Part shown: piece by piece, positions 5,640 through 11,685 of the stretch
How the letters are laid out: the number at the start of each line of letters is the position of its first letter
Position numbering within the stretch: the stretch's first letter is position 1
DNA from: Candidatus Omnitrophota bacterium
GTDB taxonomy: Bacteria > Omnitrophota > Gorgyraeia > Gygaellales > Profunditerraquicolaceae
Assembly (NCBI GenBank): GCA_028715095.1
Contig: JAQUSM010000021.1
Span: 1 to 11,685 of the forward strand
Direction of reading: 5' to 3'
DNA length: 11,685 nucleotides
Program-made: the position numbers and the translations under genes
The notes under the pieces: generated by a model
Databases searched by the model: none
The model's input: only the letters and a program-made list of their open reading frames with translations
What the model was told of the DNA's origin: nothing

Positions 5640-7138
5640 TCCTCAAGCCCCGCCTGGAAGATTTAAAGATCATTGGTTTTTACCTTGGTAAGATAATCCT
5701 GGGGTTAGCTTTTACAATGGCAATCCCGATTTTGACCGGGTTATGTTTTAAAGAACCGGATCCCGCATTTGATTTTCTTATCAGTATTGAAATATCTGTT
5801 TTTCTGGGTTTACTCCTGGTTAAAACTTGCCACACTGACAAGGATTTGAATTGGATGCAAGGTATGATCGTTGTCAGCCTTTCCTGGGTCGTAGCTATGT
5901 TCCTGGGGGCCATACCCCTGTATTTGAGCGGGCATTGGAAAACTTTCCTTGATGCATGTTTTGACGCCATGTCCGGGTTTGCCACCACAGGGCTTGCTTT
6001 AGTGCAAGACCTGGATCATCTATCTTATACGCATAATCTTTGGAGGCATTTGATTATGTTTCTCGGGGGCCAGGGGATTGTTGTAATTGCGCTTTCCTTC
6101 TTTATGCGCGGGTTCTCCGGGGCATTCAAAATGTATGTTGGCGAAGCGCGCGATGAGAAAATCCTGCCGAATGTAGTGCACACCTCGAGGTTTATTTGGC
6201 TGGTGAGCTTTGTATATTTGGTATTAGGCACTATTGCTTTAGGCATAACCGGGATATTCAACGGCATGAAACCGCTGAACTCTTTTTTCCATGGCGTATG
6301 TATATTTATGGCCGCATTTGACACGGGGGGTTTTAGCCCGCAGTCACAAAGCATACTTTATTACCACAGCCTGGTATACGAAGTTATTACTATAATCATC
6401 ATGGTGCTGGGTGCGCTTAATTTTAAACTACATTATCATTTATGGATGGGCAACCGGAAAGAAATATTTAAGAATATTGAAACCAGCACGCTTTTTATTA
6501 CCATCATCATTACCTTTTCTATTGTTGCCGTAGGTTTGGCGCAAATGGGCAGCTACCCTTCAGCTGTGACTCTTTTCCGGAAAGGTTTTTATCAGCTTGT
6601 CTCCGGGCATACCGGAACGGGGTTTCAGAGTATTTACCCGCAACAGTTTCTGGCGGATTGGAACCATCTTGCATTAATGGGGGTAATTCTGGCTATGGCC
6701 TTGGGCGGGGCAGTATGTTCTACGACCGGAGCGATTAAAATGTTGCGTATCGGAGTTATTTTTAAGGCCTTTAAAGAAGACTTAAAAAGAATTATTATGC
6801 CCGAGAGAGCGATGGTTATTGAAAGATTCCATCATGTTAAAGAGGTGTTTTTAGAAGACAAAATGGTAAGAAGCGCCCTTATTATTACTTTGGCCTATAT
6901 AATCTTATATGGCCTGGGTGCGCTAGTTGGTATGTTTTACGGCCATCCATTCTTAAACGCTCTTTTTGAATCTACGTCTGCGGCCGCTAATGTCGGTTTA
7001 TCCTGCGGCATTACCAATATTGCCATGCCGGCAGCGCTGAAGGTTACCTACATAATACAGATGTGGACAGGGCGTTTAGAATTTATGTCAGTATTTACGA
7101 TCCTTGGTTTTTTAATTGCAGCGATTAAGGGCAAATGA
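5636..7138 (+). CDS. trkH: Trk-type potassium uptake channel subunit TrkH
   Basis: A 500-residue integral membrane protein of the TrkH/KtrB/HKT superfamily that passes K+ inward across the inner membrane. The fold is four membrane-pore-membrane repeats, and the four filter segments are visible: SGFATTGL (113-120), AAFDTGGF (226-233), SGHTGTGF (323-330) and SAAANVGL (448-455). The first three carry the TGx glycines and the fourth is the usual looser version. Helices near 11-35, 45-63, 75-97, 137-157, 185-207, 244-261, 284-303, 343-360, 411-433 and 470-496 fit the family. A charged cytoplasmic stretch at about 374-408 lies before the last repeat. The size is slightly above the usual 480. The start overlaps the stop of the small ORF, and its own stop overlaps the next start (ATGA). 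The two upstream RCK proteins are the obvious gating partners. Selectivity for K+ over Na+ is inferred from the filter glycines. Confidence 0.95.
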   Translation: MILKPRLEDLKIIGFYLGKIILGLAFTMAIPILTGLCFKEPDPAFDFLISIEISVFLGLLLVKTCHTDKDLNWMQGMIVVSLSWVVAMFLGAIPLYLSGHWKTFLDACFDAMSGFATTGLALVQDLDHLSYTHNLWRHLIMFLGGQGIVVIALSFFMRGFSGAFKMYVGEARDEKILPNVVHTSRFIWLVSFVYLVLGTIALGITGIFNGMKPLNSFFHGVCIFMAAFDTGGFSPQSQSILYYHSLVYEVITIIIMVLGALNFKLHYHLWMGNRKEIFKNIETSTLFITIIITFSIVAVGLAQMGSYPSAVTLFRKGFYQLVSGHTGTGFQSIYPQQFLADWNHLALMGVILAMALGGAVCSTTGAIKMLRIGVIFKAFKEDLKRIIMPERAMVIERFHHVKEVFLEDKMVRSALIITLAYIILYGLGALVGMFYGHPFLNALFESTSAAANVGLSCGITNIAMPAALKVTYIIQMWTGRLEFMSVFTILGFLIAAIKGK

Positions 7139-7626
7139 AGAATAATTCTAAAACATTCCTAATAATTTTATTGTTGATGCTGGCGGTCTATCCGAAAGCT
7201 GCTGTTTTTTGCCAGAGTTTAAGCAGTAGTGAGTTGATCGGAAAAGCCAAAGAATATGACGCTAAATTGGTAACTTATACCGGCGAAGCCATAGGGGATA
7301 TAATGTTGCGCGGTGAATTTGCCTGGGTCAATATAAATGACGGCGATAATGCGCTGGGCGTATGGATGAATGTTTCCCTGGCAAAAGAAATAAATTTTAC
7401 GGGCAGCTATAAAACCCGGGGAGACAGAGTGGAGGTAACCGGAATATTCCATCGCGCCTGCCCCGAGCATGGGGGGGATTTAGATATCCATGCGCAATCA
7501 CTGCGCAAGCTCGGAGTCGGCAGGACAGTTAACCAGAGATTGAATCTGGACAAAAAGAATTTGAGTATTTTTTTATTTGGAGCTTTAATTTTAATATGGA
7601 TATTAACCTTATTCAGGCGCAAATAG
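7135..7626 (+). CDS. Membrane-anchored OB-fold protein of unknown function
   Basis: A 163-residue protein with a hydrophobic N-terminal segment (about 7-24; signal peptide or membrane anchor) and a C-terminal helix (about 143-160) followed by RRK. The segment between (about 44-122) looks like a small OB-fold: LVTYTGEAIGDIMLRGEFAW, GVWM, GDRVEVTGIF, then the distinctive HRACPEHGGDLDIHA (106-120). I recall similar soluble or anchored proteins annotated as nucleic-acid-binding OB-fold proteins, but no ligand is established. With a cleaved or membrane-spanning N-terminus the OB domain would lie outside the cytoplasm, which makes DNA or RNA binding doubtful. Cys 26 is not in a lipobox. It starts by ATGA overlap with trkH and its last 31 bp overlap pheS, so it is firmly part of this operon. 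Confidence 0.7.
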   Translation: MKNNSKTFLIILLLMLAVYPKAAVFCQSLSSSELIGKAKEYDAKLVTYTGEAIGDIMLRGEFAWVNINDGDNALGVWMNVSLAKEINFTGSYKTRGDRVEVTGIFHRACPEHGGDLDIHAQSLRKLGVGRTVNQRLNLDKKNLSIFLFGALILIWILTLFRRK

Positions 7627-8609
7627 AGGCTGATTTATCAAACGCGAATTCTCCGCAGGCCCTGGAAGAACTGCGTATTAAATATCTGGGGAGAAAGGGC
7701 TTGATTGCGGAGTTGACCGGTTCAATCCCGGCGCTTGCCGCAGAACAACGGGGAAGTTTTGGCAAAGAGGTCAATGCCTTAAAAAACAGGCTGTTGAATC
7801 TTCTTAATGAAAAAGAAAAGTCTTTGGCCGGCGATAGCCTTAAGCCAGGAAATGCTGATGTTGATATCGGCATGCCCGGGATAGCTCCGGAGTTAGGAAC
7901 CGTGCATCCGATTACCCGGATTATCGGTGAGATTTCTACCGTATTTAACCATATGGGTTTTTGCGTACTTGAAGGTCCCGAAGTTGAAACAGAGCACAAT
8001 AACTTTACAGGCTTAAATATCCCGTTAGAGCATCCTTCCCGCGACGCCTTCGATACTTTCTATCTGAAGAACTATACCAATTTTCTCTTGCGCAGCCATA
8101 CTTCTCCTGTGCAGGTGCGGACAATGAAAAAACATAAGCCTCCGCTGGCTATTGTTGTCCCGGGCAGGGTTTACCGGCCGGATGCCGTGGATGCCAGCCA
8201 TCTTTTTATGTTCCATCAGATTGAAGGGTTTCTGGTTGATGAAAATGTAAGGTTTTCTGATTTAAAGGGGATATTGAGTTTCTTTCTTAAAAGCGTCTTT
8301 AGCAGCGATATTAAAATGCGCTTTCGTCCCCATTTTTTTCCTTTTACCGAACCATCGGCGGAGGTGGATATCTCTTGTCTGATTTGTAAAGGAAAGGGTT
8401 GTTCTGCCTGCGGCAGAAAAGGATGGCTTGAGATATTAGGCGCAGGTATGATCCATCCCAATGTTTTTAAGCAGGTTGATTACGACCCTAAAAAATATAC
8501 CGGCTTTGCTTTTGGCATGGGCATAGAAAGGATTGCCATGCTTAAATACGGGATTAATGATATCAGGCTATTCTTTGAGAATGATTTGAGGTTCCTAAAA
8601 CAATTTTAG
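7596..8609 (+). CDS. pheS: Phenylalanyl-tRNA synthetase alpha subunit
   Basis: The catalytic subunit of the (alpha-beta)2 enzyme that charges tRNA-Phe; 337 residues, normal length. An N-terminal helical tRNA-binding arm (1-80) includes ALEELRIKYLGRKGLI. The class II core starts at HPITRII (104-110), with EGPEVET, RSHTSPVQ (166-173, motif 2 region), YRPDAVDASH and HQIEG, and motif 3 GFAFGMGIERIAML (303-316). Four cysteines, C261, C264, C269 and C272, in the CLICKGKGC..CGRKGW insert look like the metal-site variant found in many bacterial PheS. The start ATG lies inside the end of the OB-fold gene (31-bp overlap). The N-terminus fits family alignments, and GGAG about 13 nt upstream is a weak ribosome site, so translational coupling is likely. 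pheT follows after 3 bp. Confidence 0.97.
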   Translation: MDINLIQAQIEADLSNANSPQALEELRIKYLGRKGLIAELTGSIPALAAEQRGSFGKEVNALKNRLLNLLNEKEKSLAGDSLKPGNADVDIGMPGIAPELGTVHPITRIIGEISTVFNHMGFCVLEGPEVETEHNNFTGLNIPLEHPSRDAFDTFYLKNYTNFLLRSHTSPVQVRTMKKHKPPLAIVVPGRVYRPDAVDASHLFMFHQIEGFLVDENVRFSDLKGILSFFLKSVFSSDIKMRFRPHFFPFTEPSAEVDISCLICKGKGCSACGRKGWLEILGAGMIHPNVFKQVDYDPKKYTGFAFGMGIERIAMLKYGINDIRLFFENDLRFLKQF

Positions 8610-8612
8610 AAT

Positions 8613-10685
8613 ATGAAAGTAACCTATAATTGGTTAAAAGAGTTTTTAAATATTAAAATTTCGCCTAAGGAGCTGGCAGAAAAGCTGACTATGGCGGGTC
8701 TGGAGGTAGTTTCCCTGGAAGAGGCGGGCAGGGATTTTGTTTTTGAAATAGAAATTACCTCGAATCGCCCGGATTGGCTAAGTATCTTAGGGGTTGCCCG
8801 GGAGATCGGAGCTGTTACAGGGGAAAAGCTTAAGGCTGCAGTTTTCAAAGAGCCGAAGATAAAAGCAAAAGAGATTAACCCGGTAAAAATATCTATTTTA
8901 GACAAGAAGGACTGCTCATTTTACAGCGCCAGGCTAATCTGCGGGGTCAAGGTTGGGCCTTCGCCGCTGTGGCTTAAAGAAAGGCTGGAGCTATTAGGCT
9001 GTCGCAGCGTAAATAATATCGTTGATATCACCAATTATATTTTATTCGAACTGGGCCATCCGTTGCACGCTTTTGATCTGGATCTTTTAGCAGGGAAAGA
9101 AATTGTTGTGCGCCGTGCTAAAGCAGGAGAAAAAATGGTTACCTTGGATAACCAGCCGAGGCTTCTTGGTAATGACATCTTAATTATTGCGGATAAAGAT
9201 AGGCCGCAAGCCATAGCTGGGATTATGGGAGGCAAAGATACGGAGGTCACATTTAAGACGCGCAATATTTTACTTGAGTCAGCGGTGTTTAATCCCGTGC
9301 TTGTACGCCGCGCCAGGCAAAGATTGGGCTTACAATCCGAGTCAGCATACAGATTTGAAAGGGGGGTTAATTTAGAAACAGCCAAGGCGGCTTCTTTGGC
9401 TGCCCAGGAATTGATTTGTAATTTGGCCTCCGGAAAGCCTTGTGGATATAAGTGCCCGAGCTCGCCTAAGATATCCGGCGCGATGATTAATTTAGAACCA
9501 GCATATGTAAACAGAATGTTAGGAACGGATATCCCGGCGCTTAAGATCAAGAAAATTCTAAGCGGCCTGGGTTTTGATTTAAAAATGCAATCAAAAAACA
9601 GGCTTGTAGTAGGGGTGCCTGGTTTCCGCCAGGATGTAAAATTACCCATAGATTTAGCGGAGGAGGTTGCGCGTATTTATGGCTACTCCGAGATTGCGCA
9701 AACGCTGCCTGCGATAAAGCCCAATGTAAACATTGGAGGGAAAAGAGATATTGTCCCCCAGATAAAAAACGTGTTGGTTGGTTTAGGCCTGCATGAGGCA
9801 ATCACCTATAGTTTAGTCGACCGGGATTTATTAAAGAAATCCGGGATTAAACCGGATGCGCAATCGGTTGAAATTCTTAACCCCTTAAGCAAAGAACAAG
9901 AAGTTTTACGCCCTACGCTTCTACCCAGCCTGATCCGCTGTCTGGCGTATAACTTGGATCAGCAGCAGGAATATGTTAATATTTTTGAGATAGCCAATGT
10001 TTTTTCATACGGAAAGGGCGCATCTGGCAATCCTGTAAGTCAAGGCGCGATAAGGCCGGGCAGCGTAGATGAGTCATTATCTTTAAGCATAGCTTTATGC
10101 GGAATGCATTCTTTTTTAACCAGACAGGGTTTAATCAGGGATGAGGTTACTATCCTGCATTTAAAAGGTATTTTAGAGGGCCTGTTTAATAAACTCGGGA
10201 TCAGGGATTATGATTTCAGGGCTCAAGGAGAAAGAGGAGTTAGTATTATTGTCAATCAACAGGAAATAGGCATCATGCTTAATTTAAATAAGAAAGTTTT
10301 GGATGCCTTTGATATCAAGAACAAGCAGGTTATTTTAGCGGAGATAAATTTAGGAAAAATATCCGCGTTCGTGAACATAGATAATAAGTTCTCGGGGCTT
10401 CCAAAATATCCGGCGATAACCAGGGATATAAGCTTTGTAGTTAAAGGCGACATATCTATCAAAGATTTGCTTACGGTAATAACAGGCAAGGGGCTGCCGC
10501 TTTTGCGCTCAGCGGAGGTTGTAGATTATTACCAGGGCAAACAGATTCCTGAAGGATGCAAAGGTTTAACTGTATCATGTGTTTATCGCGCAGATGACCG
10601 GACGCTTACCGAAGAGGAAATAAGCCTGCTGCATAATTCCATCTGCTCTTTATTAGAAGAGCGTTTTAGTATAAAATTGCGTTAG
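8613..10685 (+). CDS. pheT: Phenylalanyl-tRNA synthetase beta subunit lacking the tRNA-binding OB (B2) domain
   Basis: The editing and structural subunit of PheRS; 690 residues against about 790-800 in E. coli or Thermus. The B1 part (1-40: VTYNWLKEFLNI, AEKLTMAGLEV) leads directly into FEIEITSNRPDWLSILGVARE (44-64). The roughly 110-residue EMAP-like tRNA-binding domain normally inserted between them is absent. The B3/B4 editing region is intact (RSVNNIVDITNYILFELGHPLHAFD at 131-155, IAGIMGG at 201-207, SESAYRFERG at 242-251). The B5 domain (about 288-370), the catalytic-like core (GLHEAITYSLV; ILNPLSKEQEVLRP at 421-434) and the C-terminal FDX-ACB anticodon domain (about 597-690: PAITRDISFVV) are all present. 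There is no frameshift at the deletion point, so this is a real short form. It is the last gene before a 353-bp intergenic region. Confidence 0.97.
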   Translation: MKVTYNWLKEFLNIKISPKELAEKLTMAGLEVVSLEEAGRDFVFEIEITSNRPDWLSILGVAREIGAVTGEKLKAAVFKEPKIKAKEINPVKISILDKKDCSFYSARLICGVKVGPSPLWLKERLELLGCRSVNNIVDITNYILFELGHPLHAFDLDLLAGKEIVVRRAKAGEKMVTLDNQPRLLGNDILIIADKDRPQAIAGIMGGKDTEVTFKTRNILLESAVFNPVLVRRARQRLGLQSESAYRFERGVNLETAKAASLAAQELICNLASGKPCGYKCPSSPKISGAMINLEPAYVNRMLGTDIPALKIKKILSGLGFDLKMQSKNRLVVGVPGFRQDVKLPIDLAEEVARIYGYSEIAQTLPAIKPNVNIGGKRDIVPQIKNVLVGLGLHEAITYSLVDRDLLKKSGIKPDAQSVEILNPLSKEQEVLRPTLLPSLIRCLAYNLDQQQEYVNIFEIANVFSYGKGASGNPVSQGAIRPGSVDESLSLSIALCGMHSFLTRQGLIRDEVTILHLKGILEGLFNKLGIRDYDFRAQGERGVSIIVNQQEIGIMLNLNKKVLDAFDIKNKQVILAEINLGKISAFVNIDNKFSGLPKYPAITRDISFVVKGDISIKDLLTVITGKGLPLLRSAEVVDYYQGKQIPEGCKGLTVSCVYRADDRTLTEEEISLLHNSICSLLEERFSIKLR

Positions 10686-10708
10686 AAAGATGGAAAATAT
10701 AGCCAGGA

Positions 10709-10738
10709 TTGACTTTAACCTTGGATATGTGTTATACT
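10709..10738 (+). promoter_or_regulatory. Sigma70-type promoter of the 6S RNA gene
   Basis: TTGACT (10709-10714) and TATACT (10733-10738) each match the consensus at five of six positions and are 18 bp apart. The predicted transcript start is near 10745, which leaves a short A/U-rich 5' leader of about 20 nt before the closing stem of 6S RNA, consistent with a precursor that is trimmed. It lies just downstream of the pheT stop, so 6S RNA can be made independently of the operon. Confidence 0.7.
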
Positions 10739-10764
10739 TTTTATAGAAAATACATGTTCTTTTA

Positions 10765-10926
10765 GATATCCCTGCGGTGCACGTTGGAGATCTTGATAAT
10801 TATTGAACCAACACTTTTTTTTCAGGGAGCCCAAACTCTCTTGCCGCTTAGGCGCCAAGGGGAGGGCACCCACCTGAAACCAAATCGGTTCAGACTATCT
10901 ATCCAACGGCACTTCTGCGGGGATTT
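10765..10926 (+). ncRNA. ssrS: 6S RNA
   Basis: 6S RNA mimics an open promoter and sequesters housekeeping RNA polymerase. The fold is recognisable by eye. A long irregular closing stem is formed by ATCCC(TGCGG)TGC..GTTGG (10768-10787) with CCAAC..GCAC..TGCGGGGAT (10903-10924). A U/A-rich open region follows. On the 3' side a small hairpin is formed by CTGAAACC and GGTTCAG (10874-10893), like the central-bubble hairpin of known 6S RNAs. An apical arm contains GCCC/GGGC and CTTG..CAAG pairs. The length of about 160 nt is at the short end of the family. It has its own promoter upstream and a T8 run after the closing stem. A neighbouring rarA is, as I recall, a recurrent context of 6S genes. An Rfam RF00013 search would settle it. 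Confidence 0.85.
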
Positions 10927-10931
10927 TTTTT
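10909..10931 (+). terminator. T8 terminator of 6S RNA
   Basis: The 3' strand of the 6S closing stem (ending TGCGGGGAT) runs directly into eight T residues (10924-10931). The GC-rich closing stem plus the U-tract form an intrinsic terminator, as usual for independently transcribed 6S genes. Because the 5' strand is about 140 nt away, termination may be incomplete, and read-through into rarA is possible. Confidence 0.65.
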
Positions 10932-10996
10932 AATAAGCGCATAACTTACGGAGCATATTTTAATATACAGCGTCGTAAGTTATATGCGCGAATTAA
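10930..10996 (+). repeat. Large imperfect palindrome in the 6S-rarA gap
   Basis: GCGCATAACTTACG (10937-10950) pairs with CGTAAGTTATATGCGC (10974-10989): 6 bp, a 2-nt bulge (10982-10983) and 8 bp. Flanking TTAAT (10930-10934) and ATTAA (10992-10996) extend it by 5 bp across a 2x2 internal loop. The 23-nt loop has its own small ATATT/AATAT stem. No U-tract follows. It could be a leader structure for rarA, a terminator for the opposite strand, an operator or a dispersed palindrome. Confidence 0.7.
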
Positions 10997-11038
10997 TCCC
11001 GAAGAAATTACAAAGCGGTTAGGCCGGGGATAATGTGA

Positions 11039-11685
11039 ATGGATCTATTTACCCAGGAATCCCACATCCAGGATAAAAATTTACCTTTAGCGGTACGCAT
11101 GCGGCCGGCTAACCTTGATGAACTGTTGGGCCAGGATCATGTATTAGGCAAAGGAAAATTATTGCGCCGTGCTATTGAGGCCGATCGTTTAACTTCGCTT
11201 ATTCTTTTCGGCCCTCCCGGTTCCGGAAAAACTTCTTTGGCCTGGTGCATCGCTAAGATTACCCAGGCAAGCTATGTGGCTATCAATGCCACTACTTCTA
11301 ACGTCGAAGAATTAAGAAAGGTTATTGCTGCCGCTAAATTAAAAGCCAGTCAGGGCCAAAATAAAACCATTCTTTTTATCGATGAGATACACCGTTTTAA
11401 TAAAGCGCAGCAGGATGTGCTCTTGCCTGATTTGGAGGAAGGCAGGTTTATATTGATCGGGGCAACCGTGCATAACCCTTATTTTTCGCTTACCTCAGCC
11501 CTGCTTTCCCGTTCCATTGTTTGTGAATTAAGAGCGCTTGAGACAGCAGCCCTGTTAGAGATAATTAATAATGCTTTAAAAGATAAGGACAGGGGGTTAG
11601 GCAACATCAGGGTTAGGGCTGATAAAAAAGCGCTTAATTTCTTAGCCAGGATTTGTGAAGGTGATGCGCGCAGGGCTCTGGCTGC
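11039..11685 (+). CDS. rarA: Replication-associated recombination protein RarA (MgsA), 3'-truncated by window
   Basis: 215 complete codons are visible of a protein usually about 420-450 residues long. RarA is a DNA-dependent AAA+ ATPase related to clamp-loader subunits and acts at stalled replication forks in the cytoplasm. Visible motifs are the N-terminal PLAVRMRPANLDELLGQDH, Walker A GPPGSGKT (58-65), Walker B ILFIDEIHRFNKAQQD (111-126), the sensor 1 region GATVHNPYF (141-149; usually GATTENPSF) and the arginine finger ALLSR (Arg 158). EGDARRAL at the edge is the sensor 2 region. The start is the ATG that gives a full N-terminus, with GGGGA (11026-11030) 8 nt upstream. The codons immediately before it read ATG TGA, so translation cannot extend upstream. 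The gene lies about 108 bp after the 6S RNA terminator and may depend on its own weak promoter or on read-through. Confidence 0.95.
   Translation, partial: MDLFTQESHIQDKNLPLAVRMRPANLDELLGQDHVLGKGKLLRRAIEADRLTSLILFGPPGSGKTSLAWCIAKITQASYVAINATTSNVEELRKVIAAAKLKASQGQNKTILFIDEIHRFNKAQQDVLLPDLEEGRFILIGATVHNPYFSLTSALLSRSIVCELRALETAALLEIINNALKDKDRGLGNIRVRADKKALNFLARICEGDARRALA

Larger units (their letters stand above)
10686..11038 (+). other. Intergenic region pheT-rarA (353 bp)
   Basis: This is the only gap over 300 bp. It holds the 6S promoter (10709-10738), the 6S RNA (about 10765-10926), its T8 run, a large palindrome (10930-10996) and about 40 bp of rarA leader containing the ribosome site. I see no convincing second promoter for rarA and no protein-coding ORF. 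Confidence 0.8.

Noticed and set aside
7198..7218. Possible lipoprotein signal around Cys 26 of the OB-fold protein
   Set aside because: The residues before the Cys (Ala-Val-Phe) do not fit the lipobox, since Phe at -1 is not accepted. The protein also has a C-terminal anchor.
9035..9649. 204-codon open frame on the - strand opposite pheT
   Set aside because: It has low-information composition and lies within the conserved editing and B5 region of pheT on the other strand.

Overview
This window is a housekeeping region of a bacterial chromosome, with moderate G+C by eye. Every recognisable gene lies on the + strand. Spacing is tight: most genes are separated by 2-30 bp or overlap. UAA, UAG and UGA all serve as stops, so the standard code applies. 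The combination of features suggests an uncultured Gram-negative lineage, perhaps Omnitrophota or a neighbour: a threonyl-tRNA synthetase without a TGS domain, a short PheT, a DUF6941-like protein at the head of the operon, and a Trk system inside a translation operon. That placement is a guess from gene style and needs a phylogeny.

Layout. (1) 3-281: the C-terminal half of a stand-alone CoaC-type flavoprotein. (2) 287-663: three tRNA genes, Cys(GCA), Leu(UAA) and Val(GAC). The gap before tRNA-Val holds an 11-bp perfect hairpin and a copy of the first 14 nt of tRNA-Val inside a second hairpin. (3) 709-4172: a DUF6941-like gene, thrS, infC, rpmI and rplT. (4) 4202-7138: a potassium uptake module with two single-RCK TrkA/KtrA-type genes, a 38-codon one-helix membrane ORF, and trkH. 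(5) 7135-7626: a membrane-anchored OB-fold protein. (6) 7596-10685: pheS and pheT. (7) 10709-10931: a 6S RNA gene with its own promoter and a T8 terminator. (8) 10930-11034: a leader with a large hairpin. (9) 11039-11685: the start of rarA, cut by the window end.

How the genes work together. thrS-infC-rpmI-rplT-pheS-pheT is the widespread translation cluster (ThrRS, IF3, L35, L20, PheRS). Here a complete Trk/Ktr-like K+ system and an OB-fold protein are inserted between rplT and pheS, joined by ATGA and other overlaps. Co-transcription from upstream of 709 to 10685 therefore looks likely. 6S RNA, the RNA polymerase-binding regulator of stationary phase, is an independent unit in front of rarA.

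The most notable points are: an apparent AUA start codon for infC placed exactly behind its Shine-Dalgarno, which fits IF3 autoregulation; the small membrane ORF overlapping trkH; the unrecognised ~75-residue N-terminus of ThrRS in place of TGS; the missing tRNA-binding OB domain of PheT; and the competing pairings in and after the 6S RNA. I saw no CRISPR array, transposase, prophage gene or known riboswitch.
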